Notes: generated by a model from the sequence alone, not told the origin. Shown: positions 1-5,803, counted from the first letter of the stretch. The stretch is 7,438 nt of DNA from Acidobacteriaceae bacterium (GCA_030039895.1 JASHUR010000211.1:1-7438); one strand, 5' to 3'. Numbers and translations: made by a program.

Positions 1-718
1 CATTGCCGCCACGCGTGGGAATCAGCGTGGCCGCGGTCGCGCCGCAAGCAAAGGCAAACTCCATTGACTTTTGCGCCCACTGGACCGACTCCTCCGGCCG
101 CATGAACGGAGGCTGCACCAGGATGAAGACCCGCAAATCCATTTCATTGCTTCTCAAAAACTCGGCTGCTGCTGCGAATTGCTCCAGTGTCATGCGCTTG
201 TTTAGGTTGGCCAGCACTTCGGGATGCGCCGTCTCCAGCCCCAATGCGACCTCCAGTTTTCCGGCCAGCAGATCGCGGAATTCTAAACATCGCTGGCCGA
301 CGAAGGCCGGATGGCACTCCACGATCACGCGTTCAAAACCACGTACCCGCTCCGCGATCGCAGCGTAATCTTCGACTGGAATCGCGCGCGGATCAAAGAA
401 GCTTCCGCTGTTGTAGAGCTTGACCACGCGGGCCTCTGGCAGCCGCTCCAGAGCGAAGTCGATTTGTGCAGGAATCGCGCCCACCGGCACCGATTCCTCC
501 AGGGTGTTGCGCCACAGATCGCACATTGTGCAACGGAACGGGCACTCGCGGTTGGTCAAAAAAATGGTGGCCGCCGGCAACACTTCGCTGCTGGCCGCAC
601 ATTCCTCTTCGACAAAGTACGCGTATGGCTGACGCGCATTTAATGTCGCACGCGCAGGGCGCCGCGCCAAAACCCACTTGTCCCGCTCCGCCGCGCTCTC
701 CGGATACTTCGACCCCAC
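1..718 (-). CDS. Radical SAM enzyme, Elp3/RaSEA-like (TIGR01210-type), 3' end cut by window edge
   Basis: An uninterrupted 239-codon frame on the minus strand runs off the left edge, so the C-terminus is missing. The motif CPFRCTMC (Cys59, Cys63, Cys66) is the CxxxCxxC that holds the 4Fe-4S cluster of radical SAM enzymes, which cleave S-adenosylmethionine to a 5'-deoxyadenosyl radical. Further along are KLYNSGSFFDP (residues 100-110), VIVECHP (131-137) and a LGLET strand (159-163). This order resembles the Elp3-like family that includes archaeal RaSEA, which acts in archaeosine synthesis on tRNA. Bacterial members have no function that I can assign with confidence. The chosen start is GTG at 718: GAGGA lies five bases upstream and overlaps the stop codon of the preceding asparagine-synthase-like gene, suggesting translational coupling. 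A TTG nine bases upstream is a weaker alternative. No frameshift is seen. The radical SAM assignment is firm; the subfamily is a motif-based judgement. Confidence 0.88.
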   Translation of the reverse strand, partial: MGSKYPESAAERDKWVLARRPARATLNARQPYAYFVEEECAASSEVLPAATIFLTNRECPFRCTMCDLWRNTLEESVPVGAIPAQIDFALERLPEARVVKLYNSGSFFDPRAIPVEDYAAIAERVRGFERVIVECHPAFVGQRCLEFRDLLAGKLEVALGLETAHPEVLANLNKRMTLEQFAAAAEFLRSNEMDLRVFILVQPPFMRPEESVQWAQKSMEFAFACGATAATLIPTRGGN

Positions 719-729
719 AGCAGTCCTCA
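719..729 (-). promoter_or_regulatory. Shine-Dalgarno overlapping a stop codon (coupling to the radical SAM gene)
   Basis: On the minus strand GAGGA (728-724) shares bases with the TGA stop (729-727) of the upstream gene and sits five bases before the GTG start at 718. This decides the GTG start and suggests that the two genes are one translationally coupled unit. Confidence 0.6.
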
Positions 730-2049
730 AAGGTACATCGAAAGAAACTGTTTGCGGTACTCCGCCTCGCGCATGGGCAGCCGGGTGCGCAGCGCATCCA
801 CCGGGATCGCTCCGTGTTGAAAGCGCCGCTTCGGGAACACCGGCATCTTCATACCCGTCACTGCCTCAACACCGTGTCCGACAATCTCGCCTTTCAGCTC
901 ATACAGCCGCTCCACGCTGTAGTCCGTCAGCTTGATGAATGGAACCGCCTCAGCCACGGCAATCACATCCGGCCGCGTGTATGGACTGAAGCCCGAAAAT
1001 CCAAAGTGATGCGCCGGTGCGTAGGTGCGCGTGTATGAGCGGCTGAGTCCGCCGCTGTACGTCAGCGAGTGCTTGATTTTGCCCACGCCCCACCCTTCCT
1101 GGTACAGCATCTGGTTGTTGACCACGCTGCGAATGGTCAACTCGGGGTTCTCCTCGATGGGGTAGTCCTTGAGGTTTTCGTCGCCGCCATCGCCATCGAG
1201 CAGATACTTCCACTCGGGATAGCGCTCGCGGATACCGCGGCACAGCGCCACCGCCATCGTCGCCGATTCCACATCGAGCGACTTGTAGTCCTCGACAATG
1301 CGGATCGTCTCTTCCGTATTTAGGCTCGCAGGGTCCGCGTCAATCGGCTCAAGAAAGAGCGTTAGCCCAAGCGTATCCAGAAACGCGCGCGCCTGCTCCA
1401 CATCCGGGCCGCGTCCCAGGTCCAGCACAAACGCCTTCAGCCGGCCCGGGCTCATGCCCAGCCGCTGCATCACGTAATAAGTCGTCAAAAAAACGCTGCC
1501 GCTGTCGATGCCGCCGGAGAAGCACACTCCGATCGGCTCATTCTCCGGCACATGCTTCAGCCACTGTGAAATCTCTTTGGCCAAAGCGCGAATATAGGTC
1601 TTTCCAATCTCATCGAGGTTGGTCGGGAGCGAGCTTGACACCGGCGTAAAGAAGCGCGTGTAGAGAGGATCGGGGTCGGGGCAACCGATGAGCTGAATTT
1701 CGACGATGTAGTGCGCGGGCACCATGCGCGTGTAGCTGGGATTGAACTGCCATTCCAGCCCCTCCGACTTGAGCCAGTCGTATATGGCATCGATGCGGTG
1801 CGCCACAATCAGCACCGGGCCTTCTGTCCGCTTGGCCAGGAAATACCGCATGGGCCGATCCAGCGAACGAGCCATGCGCACGGTCTTGCCTTCGCGCGCA
1901 ATCAGCGCAAACGACCCCTGAATGCCGCGTACTGCGTCCGGCTCGCCGGTCAGCACGTGCGTGCGAGCCTCCTCGATGGTCAGGTTGTATATCTGGTTGG
2001 CTTCCCGCTCGGTGAGGTCGACCACGCGCTCGATGTATTGATGGACCAC
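727..2049 (-). CDS. Asparagine-synthase-like PP-loop amidotransferase with truncated glutaminase domain
   Basis: Asparagine-synthase family enzymes adenylate a carboxylate with ATP and transfer ammonia, or another amine, to it. The PP-loop FSGGIDSGS (residues 177-185 from the GTG start) and DGDGGDENLKDYP (285-297, like the SGEGSDE-type loop of AsnB) form the nucleotide site. The C-terminal KMPVFPKRRFQHGA segment is also typical of the family. The N-terminal part, from about residue 40 (GIQGSFALI) to 120, matches only the second half of a class II glutaminase domain. The first half with the catalytic Cys2 is absent, so glutamine hydrolysis in cis is unlikely. Length is 440 residues, against about 550 or more for AsnB. 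I prefer the GTG start at 2049 because AAGGGA lies six bases upstream. A TTG at 2079 gives 450 residues but has no ribosome site, and an in-frame TAG just before it rules out any longer form. The gene is followed after eight bases by the radical SAM gene. Its substrate is unknown; true asparagine synthesis is improbable. Confidence 0.88.
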   Translation of the reverse strand: MVHQYIERVVDLTEREANQIYNLTIEEARTHVLTGEPDAVRGIQGSFALIAREGKTVRMARSLDRPMRYFLAKRTEGPVLIVAHRIDAIYDWLKSEGLEWQFNPSYTRMVPAHYIVEIQLIGCPDPDPLYTRFFTPVSSSLPTNLDEIGKTYIRALAKEISQWLKHVPENEPIGVCFSGGIDSGSVFLTTYYVMQRLGMSPGRLKAFVLDLGRGPDVEQARAFLDTLGLTLFLEPIDADPASLNTEETIRIVEDYKSLDVESATMAVALCRGIRERYPEWKYLLDGDGGDENLKDYPIEENPELTIRSVVNNQMLYQEGWGVGKIKHSLTYSGGLSRSYTRTYAPAHHFGFSGFSPYTRPDVIAVAEAVPFIKLTDYSVERLYELKGEIVGHGVEAVTGMKMPVFPKRRFQHGAIPVDALRTRLPMREAEYRKQFLSMYL

Positions 2050-2061
2050 AGCAATTCCCTT
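2050..2061 (-). promoter_or_regulatory. Shine-Dalgarno supporting the GTG start of the asparagine-synthase-like gene
   Basis: On the minus strand AAGGGA (2061-2056) precedes GTG (2049-2047) by six bases. The alternative TTG at 2079 has no purine-rich site before it, so this element favours the shorter product. Confidence 0.5.
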
Positions 2062-2084
2062 CTCTCGCTTAATGTGCAAAAGCT

Positions 2085-2111
2085 AGTTTACGCCCTTGCT
2101 GGAGTGCTCAA
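2085..2111 (-). promoter_or_regulatory. Candidate promoter of the asparagine-synthase-like/radical SAM unit
   Basis: On the minus strand TTGAGC (2111-2106) and TAAACT (2090-2085) are separated by 15 bases, a little short for a sigma-70 type promoter. Transcription would begin near 2078, giving a leader of about 30 bases before the GTG start. The nine bases CGTAAACTA recur just upstream of the SDR gene, which adds some weight. Confidence 0.35.
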
Positions 2112-2154
2112 CGCTGTTTCCCAACGCTGCATAGTCCACCAGACCTCTACCAAT

Positions 2155-2168
2155 TATCATCACTTTTA
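2155..2168 (+). promoter_or_regulatory. Candidate -10 element immediately before the glycosyltransferase start
   Basis: TATCAT (2155-2160) matches five of the six TATAAT bases and ends eight bases before the ATG. No convincing -35 box or Shine-Dalgarno sequence is visible. If this is the real -10 box, the transcript would start almost at the ATG and be leaderless. Confidence 0.3.
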
Positions 2169-3218
2169 ATGTCTTATTCGCCTCCTCGCGCGCGGAAGAT
2201 TCTGTACGCTTCCGACCTCAGCTGTGGCAGCACCGCTGCATATCGTTTTGAGGCTTTGAGAAGACTTGGCCAGGAGATGCACCCCTTTGATGTGCTTCCC
2301 TATGCGCCTAAAAACCGTTACCTCAGTTGGCTGCGTTTTCGCTATCCTGCCGGCCCGCTCGTCGCGCGTATCAACCATGATCTGGTCCAAGTGGTACAAA
2401 CCATCCGGCCTGATATTGTCTGGTTCGACAAGCCCATCTTCTTCACGCCAGCCACGATGCACGCCATTAAGCAGACTGGCGCGAAAATCGTCTTCTACGT
2501 GCAGGACGCGCCCTTCGGGCCGCGCAATGACGGCTGCTGGATGCAGTTCCTCAAGGTGCTCCGCATGGCCGATCTGCACTGTCTCGTTCGCAAGGCCGAT
2601 GTTGCGCGCTACTCCACCTGGGGTCTGCCGTGGATTGAGACCATGTTCAGCTTCGATCCTGCCATCCACTTCCCTCCACCGCTCGGCTTCACCGATACCG
2701 ACCGCGACCGGGCCGTCTCCTATATCGGATTCCCCTATGAGCAACGCCCTGCCTTCCTGCTCAGTCTTGCTCGCGACCACAAGCTTCCTGTGTTCATCAA
2801 CGGCAGCCGCTGGCAGCGTATGTTTACTCGGGATGAACAGCAATATCTCACCCTCGGTGGCTTCCTCGCCGCCGACGAATATCGCTCCGGCATCTGGCGC
2901 TCAAAAATAAACCTCAGCTTTGTTACGGAAACCAACGAGGACGACATCGCCCACAAAGCGGTGGAGATCGCCGCATGCGGCGGCTTCCTGCTCGCGGTCC
3001 GCACGCCCGGTCATCAGGCTCTCTTTGAGGAAGACCGCGAGGCCGTCTTTTTTTTATCGGTTGAAGAGTGCGCCGACAAGGCACGCTTTTATCTCGACCG
3101 GCCCGACCTGCGCCAGGCCATCGCCGCGCGCGGCCGTGAGCGTGCCGTCAGCAGCGGATACGACAATGACACGCAGCTCGCACGCATCCTCAACCGGCTC
3201 GATGGAATATCGGAGTAA
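2169..3218 (+). CDS. CgeB-like glycosyltransferase (Glyco_trans_1_2 type)
   Basis: This 349-residue protein has the look of a GT-B glycosyltransferase, which moves a sugar from a nucleotide donor to an acceptor in the cytoplasm. The N-terminal domain (about 10-180) has alternating strands such as KILYAS, IRPDIVWFDKP and AKIVFYVQDAP. The C-terminal domain carries the most diagnostic piece, residues about 265-300: HKAVEIAACGGFLLAVRTPG, then an LFEED and VEEC stretch. This is the donor-binding region of CgeB-type (PF13524-like) proteins. It ends in a helical tail resembling other members (AIAARGRERAVSSGYDND). The length is normal. No Shine-Dalgarno sequence precedes the ATG. The gene is divergent from the asparagine-synthase-like gene and is followed 41 bases later by doxX, perhaps in one transcript. 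An eight-T run at 3048-3055 lies inside the coding region. Donor and acceptor cannot be told from the sequence; CgeB itself is a spore-crust protein, but that role should not be transferred here. Confidence 0.85.
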   Translation: MSYSPPRARKILYASDLSCGSTAAYRFEALRRLGQEMHPFDVLPYAPKNRYLSWLRFRYPAGPLVARINHDLVQVVQTIRPDIVWFDKPIFFTPATMHAIKQTGAKIVFYVQDAPFGPRNDGCWMQFLKVLRMADLHCLVRKADVARYSTWGLPWIETMFSFDPAIHFPPPLGFTDTDRDRAVSYIGFPYEQRPAFLLSLARDHKLPVFINGSRWQRMFTRDEQQYLTLGGFLAADEYRSGIWRSKINLSFVTETNEDDIAHKAVEIAACGGFLLAVRTPGHQALFEEDREAVFFLSVEECADKARFYLDRPDLRQAIAARGRERAVSSGYDNDTQLARILNRLDGISE

Positions 3219-3259
3219 CGTGCAGCCGTCATCCGCATCCAAACCGCAGCAGGTGGTTT

Positions 3260-3667
3260 ATGCGATACCTGACCTTTCCTCAGCTCACGCAATATAGCGA
3301 TTGGGGCATCCTCGCACTTCGCGTCATGATCGCCGCAGTTTTCTCGACCAGCGGGTTCAACCACCTCAAGGCTCCCCGCAAGCGCGCCGAGAGCCTGGGC
3401 ATGAACATCGGCTTTGTCGTTTTTCTTGGCCTTGCAGAGTTTCTGGGAGGCATTGCCATGCTGCTCGGCTTCCTCACTCAATGGGATGCCATCGGCTTCA
3501 TCCTCATCATGCTGGGAGCCATCTGGATGAAAATAGCCGTCTGGAAGAGCGGCTTCTGGGGAGAAAAATCCATGGGCTGGCACTACGACCTCATTTTCAT
3601 CGCCATGAATCTGGCCGTCCTCTTCACCAACGGTGGCAACATTGCGATGTTCGGACACCGCTTCTGA
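3260..3667 (+). CDS. DoxX family integral membrane protein
   Basis: The 135-residue protein has four hydrophobic helices at about residues 15-35, 49-70, 75-93 and 107-126, the layout and length normal for DoxX/DoxD-type proteins. The first helix ends in SGFNHL, a typical DoxX position. The third is followed by WKSGFWGEKSMGWHYDLIF, where a Gly-Trp-x-Tyr-Asp-Leu piece opens the fourth helix in this family. DoxX proteins sit in the cytoplasmic membrane; some belong to quinone-linked or redox-stress systems, but most have no defined reaction. The ATG is preceded by AGGTGG at close spacing, an acceptable ribosome site. The gene starts 41 bases after the glycosyltransferase gene and converges on the SDR gene with only 15 bases between stop codons. 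A link to either neighbour is not demonstrated. Confidence 0.85.
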   Translation: MRYLTFPQLTQYSDWGILALRVMIAAVFSTSGFNHLKAPRKRAESLGMNIGFVVFLGLAEFLGGIAMLLGFLTQWDAIGFILIMLGAIWMKIAVWKSGFWGEKSMGWHYDLIFIAMNLAVLFTNGGNIAMFGHRF

Positions 3668-3676
3668 TAGAGCGGT
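3657..3676. terminator. Hairpin between converging doxX and SDR genes
   Basis: ACCGCT (3657-3662) and AGCGGT (3671-3676) form a perfect six-base stem with an eight-base loop that contains the doxX stop codon. No U-tract follows on either strand, so it may be only a weak or factor-dependent end point for the convergent transcripts. Confidence 0.3.
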
Positions 3677-3682
3677 CGGGTG

Positions 3683-4408
3683 TTAAAGCCCCAGCCCGCC
3701 GTCCACGCTTAGAATTTGACCGGTAATAAAGTGTGGTCCGGTGGCAAAAAACAGTACCGCTGCCGCAACGTCCTGCGGACTTCCGTTGCGCCGCATCGGG
3801 GTTTTGCGCGCAAAGTGCTCGAACTCGGCCGCGACCTCTCCGTTCACAATCATCCCCGGAGCCACGCAGTTCACGCTGATCTCTGGCGCAAAGGCCCTCG
3901 ACATTGTTTGCGTAAGCATGTGCAACGCAGCCTTGGATGTGCAGTAGTGCGCGTGTGTTGGCCACGGATGAATACCGCCTAACGAACCGATATTGATGAT
4001 CCGCCCGCGTGCCGCCCTTAAATATGGCAGTGCAGCCTGCGCTGTCAGAAAGGGCCCACGCGTGTTGGTTTCAAACATCGCGTCCCACTGCTCCACCGTA
4101 ATGCTCTCAAGCGCCGCTGTCTCAAAGCGTCCCGCGTTGTTCACCAGAATGTCGATGGTCCCAAGCTCTTCCGCTGCCCTTCGAACCGCTTCGCGCACGC
4201 TTTCCGGCTTTCGCAGGTCGGCACAAACCGCCAAGGCACGCACTCCCAGCGCTTCAAGCTCGCTCACTGTGTTCGCCGCTTGCTCTGCGGACTCGCGATA
4301 GGTAATTGCCACACTTGCGCCCTCTTCGGCCAGAGCCAGCGCAATGGCGCGTCCGATTCGTTTTGCCGCGCCCGTCACAAGCGCAGCCTTTCCTTCCAGC
4401 CTGGGCAT
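3683..4408 (-). CDS. SDR-family NAD(P)H-dependent oxidoreductase, pteridine-reductase-like
   Basis: A complete 241-residue classical short-chain dehydrogenase/reductase. The cofactor loop TGAAKRIG spans residues 12-19, NNAG 90-93, the catalytic serine is in IGSLGG (Ser142), YCTSK supplies Tyr155 and Lys159, and CVAPGMI follows at 181-187. Asn115 of the catalytic tetrad is present. The Lys-Arg inside the glycine loop is common in pteridine reductases/FolM-like proteins and suits NADPH. Segments such as TAQAALPYLRAARGRIINI also resemble that group. However, FolM-type proteins usually have Asp where this one has Ser142, so a general carbonyl or 3-oxoacyl reductase role remains possible. The C-terminus ends in the usual SVDGGLGL. 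No Shine-Dalgarno sequence precedes the ATG; a TAAACT element six bases upstream suggests a leaderless transcript. The gene converges on doxX and shares its strand with the small membrane-protein gene upstream, but a hairpin lies between them. Confidence 0.9.
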   Translation of the reverse strand: MPRLEGKAALVTGAAKRIGRAIALALAEEGASVAITYRESAEQAANTVSELEALGVRALAVCADLRKPESVREAVRRAAEELGTIDILVNNAGRFETAALESITVEQWDAMFETNTRGPFLTAQAALPYLRAARGRIINIGSLGGIHPWPTHAHYCTSKAALHMLTQTMSRAFAPEISVNCVAPGMIVNGEVAAEFEHFARKTPMRRNGSPQDVAAAVLFFATGPHFITGQILSVDGGLGL

Positions 4409-4414
4409 GCAGTT

Positions 4415-4442
4415 AGTTTACGGGCAATTGTCAGACACGCAA
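4415..4442 (-). promoter_or_regulatory. Candidate promoter of the SDR gene
   Basis: On the minus strand TTGCGT (4442-4437), a 16-base spacer and TAAACT (4420-4415) lie directly before the gene. TAAACT ends six bases before the ATG at 4408, so initiation would fall at or next to the start codon. The -10 region shares CGTAAACTA with the candidate promoter near 2090. Confidence 0.35.
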
Positions 4443-4467
4443 GAAACCGCGCGCGGAAGACGCGCGC
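4441..4467 (-). terminator. GC-rich hairpin terminator downstream of the small membrane-protein gene
   Basis: On the minus strand GCGCGCG (4467-4461) pairs with CGCGCGC (4455-4449) around a five-base loop, followed by GGTTTCTT. It begins 44 bases after the stop codon of the 70-residue protein gene. The stem is strong, but the T-rich tail is short and interrupted. It would separate that gene from the SDR gene. Confidence 0.45.
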
Positions 4468-4511
4468 CCGCCGTCGCCACAGGGTTCAAGCCGCTCCCGC
4501 CAAGGAACGCT

Positions 4512-4724
4512 TTACCAGTGGCCAACGGTGTGAAGGTGTATCAGGTGGACGACGGAGAAGGCCACCAGCCATAGTCCTACAACTACGGAGCCGATGGTCA
4601 CAACCATTTTGCCCACGCGCTTGTCTGCCGGATGCGCAGGAGCCTTTCGCTTAATACCGAAGCACTGACCGCAGATGCCAGCCAGGAGCACAACGCCGCC
4701 GATCATGAGAGTAAGCCACGCCAT
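4512..4724 (-). CDS. Small two-helix membrane protein with CxxC and histidine-rich C-terminus
   Basis: I do not recognise this 70-residue protein. It has two hydrophobic helices, about 4-24 and 38-62, joined by a basic loop (KRKAPAHPADKR). By the positive-inside rule this places the loop in the cytoplasm and both ends outside. The first helix contains ICGQC (Cys18 and Cys21), and the last eleven residues hold His60, His63, His65 and His69. Its reality as a gene is supported by AAGGA six bases before the ATG, by membrane-protein periodicity and by a hairpin after the gene. It is divergent from ccmC, with 192 bases between the start codons. The cysteine pair and histidines could bind metal or haem, but that is conjecture; it may simply be a structural small membrane protein. 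Confidence 0.65.
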   Translation of the reverse strand: MAWLTLMIGGVVLLAGICGQCFGIKRKAPAHPADKRVGKMVVTIGSVVVGLWLVAFSVVHLIHLHTVGHW

Positions 4725-4770
4725 GGCTCATCCTTTTACTCCCCGAATAGCACGATTGTGAAGTCCTTTT

Positions 4771-4799
4771 TTGACAATATTTAAAAACTGAGATAGTAA
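4771..4799 (+). promoter_or_regulatory. Candidate sigma-70 type promoter for ccmC-ccmD
   Basis: A perfect TTGACA (4771-4776) is followed after 17 bases by TAGTAA (4794-4799), a weak -10 match, in an AT-rich patch of an otherwise GC-rich region. The leader to ccmC would be about 110 bases. I see no further structured element in the 192-base gap. Confidence 0.35.
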
Positions 4800-4908
4800 C
4801 TCTCTGGTTAATCTGTGCGCCAGGTCATATCCCTTCCCGCGATAGTTGCGCTAGCATCGCCCACGATTCATTCTGCCCTTGAAAAATCAAAGGATTTAAA
4901 CCGACAAT

Positions 4909-4922
4909 AGGAGTTAATGATG
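4909..4922 (+). promoter_or_regulatory. Shine-Dalgarno deciding the ccmC start
   Basis: AGGAG (4909-4913) lies three bases before the first ATG (4917) and six before the second (4920). The spacing favours the second ATG, so the mature reading probably lacks the first methionine codon. Confidence 0.55.
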
Positions 4923-5621
4923 AAGGTGTTCCGCTGGTTGTGGGTTATCGCCACGCTTGCCGTCCTCGCGAACGGATACCGTGTCGCCATGTATGTTGTC
5001 CCTGCGGACGCGGACCAGGGCAACCTTTCGCGCATCCTCTACTACCACGTGCCTACATGGTGCGGAATGGCGATCTTCTTTACAGTCAACCTCATCTGCT
5101 CGCTCGTTTATCTCGCGATTCGCAATCGCAATCCCGAGCGGGCCATGAAAACTGATGCCCTCGCGCTGGCCTCAGCGGAAATGGGCGTAGTCTACTGCCT
5201 CATCGGCATGGCCACCGGATCCATCTGGGGAAAGGCCGCCTGGGGCATCTGGTGGACCTGGGATGCGCGCCTTACCACCACACTCGTTCTGTGGCTTATT
5301 TATGTCGCATACCTGCTGGTGCGCCGCTTCATCACCGGGCCAGAGATGCGCGTGATGGCGGCCGTGATCGCCATCTTTGGCTTTGCCGACATACCGATTG
5401 TCTATATGTCCACCCGATGGTGGCGCACCCAGCACCCTGCGCCTGTTTTCTTTGGCGGCCCCAACACCGGCCTTGCTCCGAGCATGATGCCCGCTCTCTG
5501 GTGGAACCTTGCCGGATGGGTTGCATGGGGAGTCTTTGTGGTGGCCCTGCGCTATGCCGCCGAGCGCCGCCAGCAAATCGCCGATCAACAGGCCGCAGCC
5601 GTCGCTCTGGAGGCCGCATGA
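4917..5621 (+). CDS. ccmC: Cytochrome c maturation protein CcmC (haem-handling membrane protein)
   Basis: CcmC holds haem at the outer face of the cytoplasmic membrane and helps load it onto the chaperone CcmE for attachment to c-type cytochromes. The tryptophan-rich signature WGIWWTWDARLT (residues 109-120) is almost that of E. coli CcmC. The two conserved haem-ligand histidines are His44 (ILYYHVPTW) and His173 (WWRTQHPAP). Six hydrophobic helices can be traced at about 4-27, 46-68, 83-105, 120-136, 147-165 and 194-214. Length (234 residues, or 233 from the better-spaced second ATG) fits CcmC rather than the longer CcmF or CcsB/CcsA proteins. The last 20 residues are alanine- and glutamine-rich and vary in the family. 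The gene overlaps ccmD by ATGA. No ccmA or ccmB lies upstream; the neighbour there is a divergent small membrane-protein gene. Some CcsA-family members look similar, but length and motifs favour CcmC. Confidence 0.93.
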   Translation: MMKVFRWLWVIATLAVLANGYRVAMYVVPADADQGNLSRILYYHVPTWCGMAIFFTVNLICSLVYLAIRNRNPERAMKTDALALASAEMGVVYCLIGMATGSIWGKAAWGIWWTWDARLTTTLVLWLIYVAYLLVRRFITGPEMRVMAAVIAIFGFADIPIVYMSTRWWRTQHPAPVFFGGPNTGLAPSMMPALWWNLAGWVAWGVFVVALRYAAERRQQIADQQAAAVALEAA

Positions 5622-5764
5622 ATCCAATGTTCCATCGCCATCTCGTCGCCGCGTACGCAGTTACCTGGATCGTGCAGCTCAGTTATCTGGCCTACGCAGC
5701 CCGCAAGTGGGTCGCCGCCCGCAAGGCCCAGCGCGAGATACAGAAGAACCGGCCGTCCTCATAA
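5618..5764 (+). CDS. ccmD: CcmD-like small haem-exporter subunit
   Basis: A 48-residue frame starts at the ATG inside the ATGA overlap with the ccmC stop codon, so it is translationally coupled. It has the CcmD plan: a short N-terminus with histidines (MNPMFHRH), one membrane helix at about residues 9-28 (AAYAVTWIVQLSYLAYAA), and a strongly basic cytoplasmic tail (RKWVAARKAQREIQKNR). CcmD joins CcmC and the CcmAB ATPase and is needed to release haem-loaded CcmE. CcmD proteins are poorly conserved in sequence; the assignment rests on position right after ccmC, size and topology. The AY...Y...A pattern in the helix is also seen in other CcmD proteins. Confidence 0.82.
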   Translation: MNPMFHRHLVAAYAVTWIVQLSYLAYAARKWVAARKAQREIQKNRPSS

Positions 5765-5779
5765 ATCGGCGGCTCATTC

Positions 5780-5803
5780 TATACTCGTCTTCTCTCGTAT
5801 ACT
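5780..5803 (+). promoter_or_regulatory. Duplicated TATACTC, possible -10 elements before the HEAT-repeat gene
   Basis: TATACTC occurs at 5780-5786 and again at 5798-5804 in an AT/pyrimidine-rich gap after ccmD. TATACT is a reasonable -10 box, but neither copy has a recognisable -35 box at 16-18 bases. It could give the downstream gene its own promoter. Confidence 0.2.

Noticed and set aside
1..718. Assignment of the radical SAM gene to archaeosine synthesis itself
   Set aside because: The motifs resemble RaSEA, but archaeosine is an archaeal tRNA modification, and no tRNA-guanine transglycosylase or ArcS partner is visible, so only family likeness is claimed.
393..797. Minus-strand frame of 134 codons across the junction of the two left genes
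   Set aside because: It is in a different frame from both the asparagine-synthase-like end and the radical SAM start, and contains no motif. The CxxxCxxC frame over the same bases is the convincing one.
466..1038. Long plus-strand open frame of 190 codons
   Set aside because: It is antisense to the well-supported radical SAM and asparagine-synthase-like genes, has no recognisable domain, and its residue make-up (Arg/His/Pro/Ala-rich) is that of a GC-rich shadow frame.
2166..2843. Minus-strand open frame of 225 codons opposite the glycosyltransferase
   Set aside because: It lies fully antisense to a gene with clear family motifs, shows no domain, and has no ribosome site.
2169..3218. Reading the locus as a capsule or spore-coat cluster because of CgeB likeness
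   Set aside because: Only one glycosyltransferase is present, with no sugar-nucleotide enzymes, flippase or polymerase nearby.
4280..4654. Plus-strand frames in the SDR/small-gene region
   Set aside because: They overlap the start of the SDR gene and the 70-residue gene in antisense and have the composition of shadow frames; the gap between those genes holds only a hairpin and a promoter.
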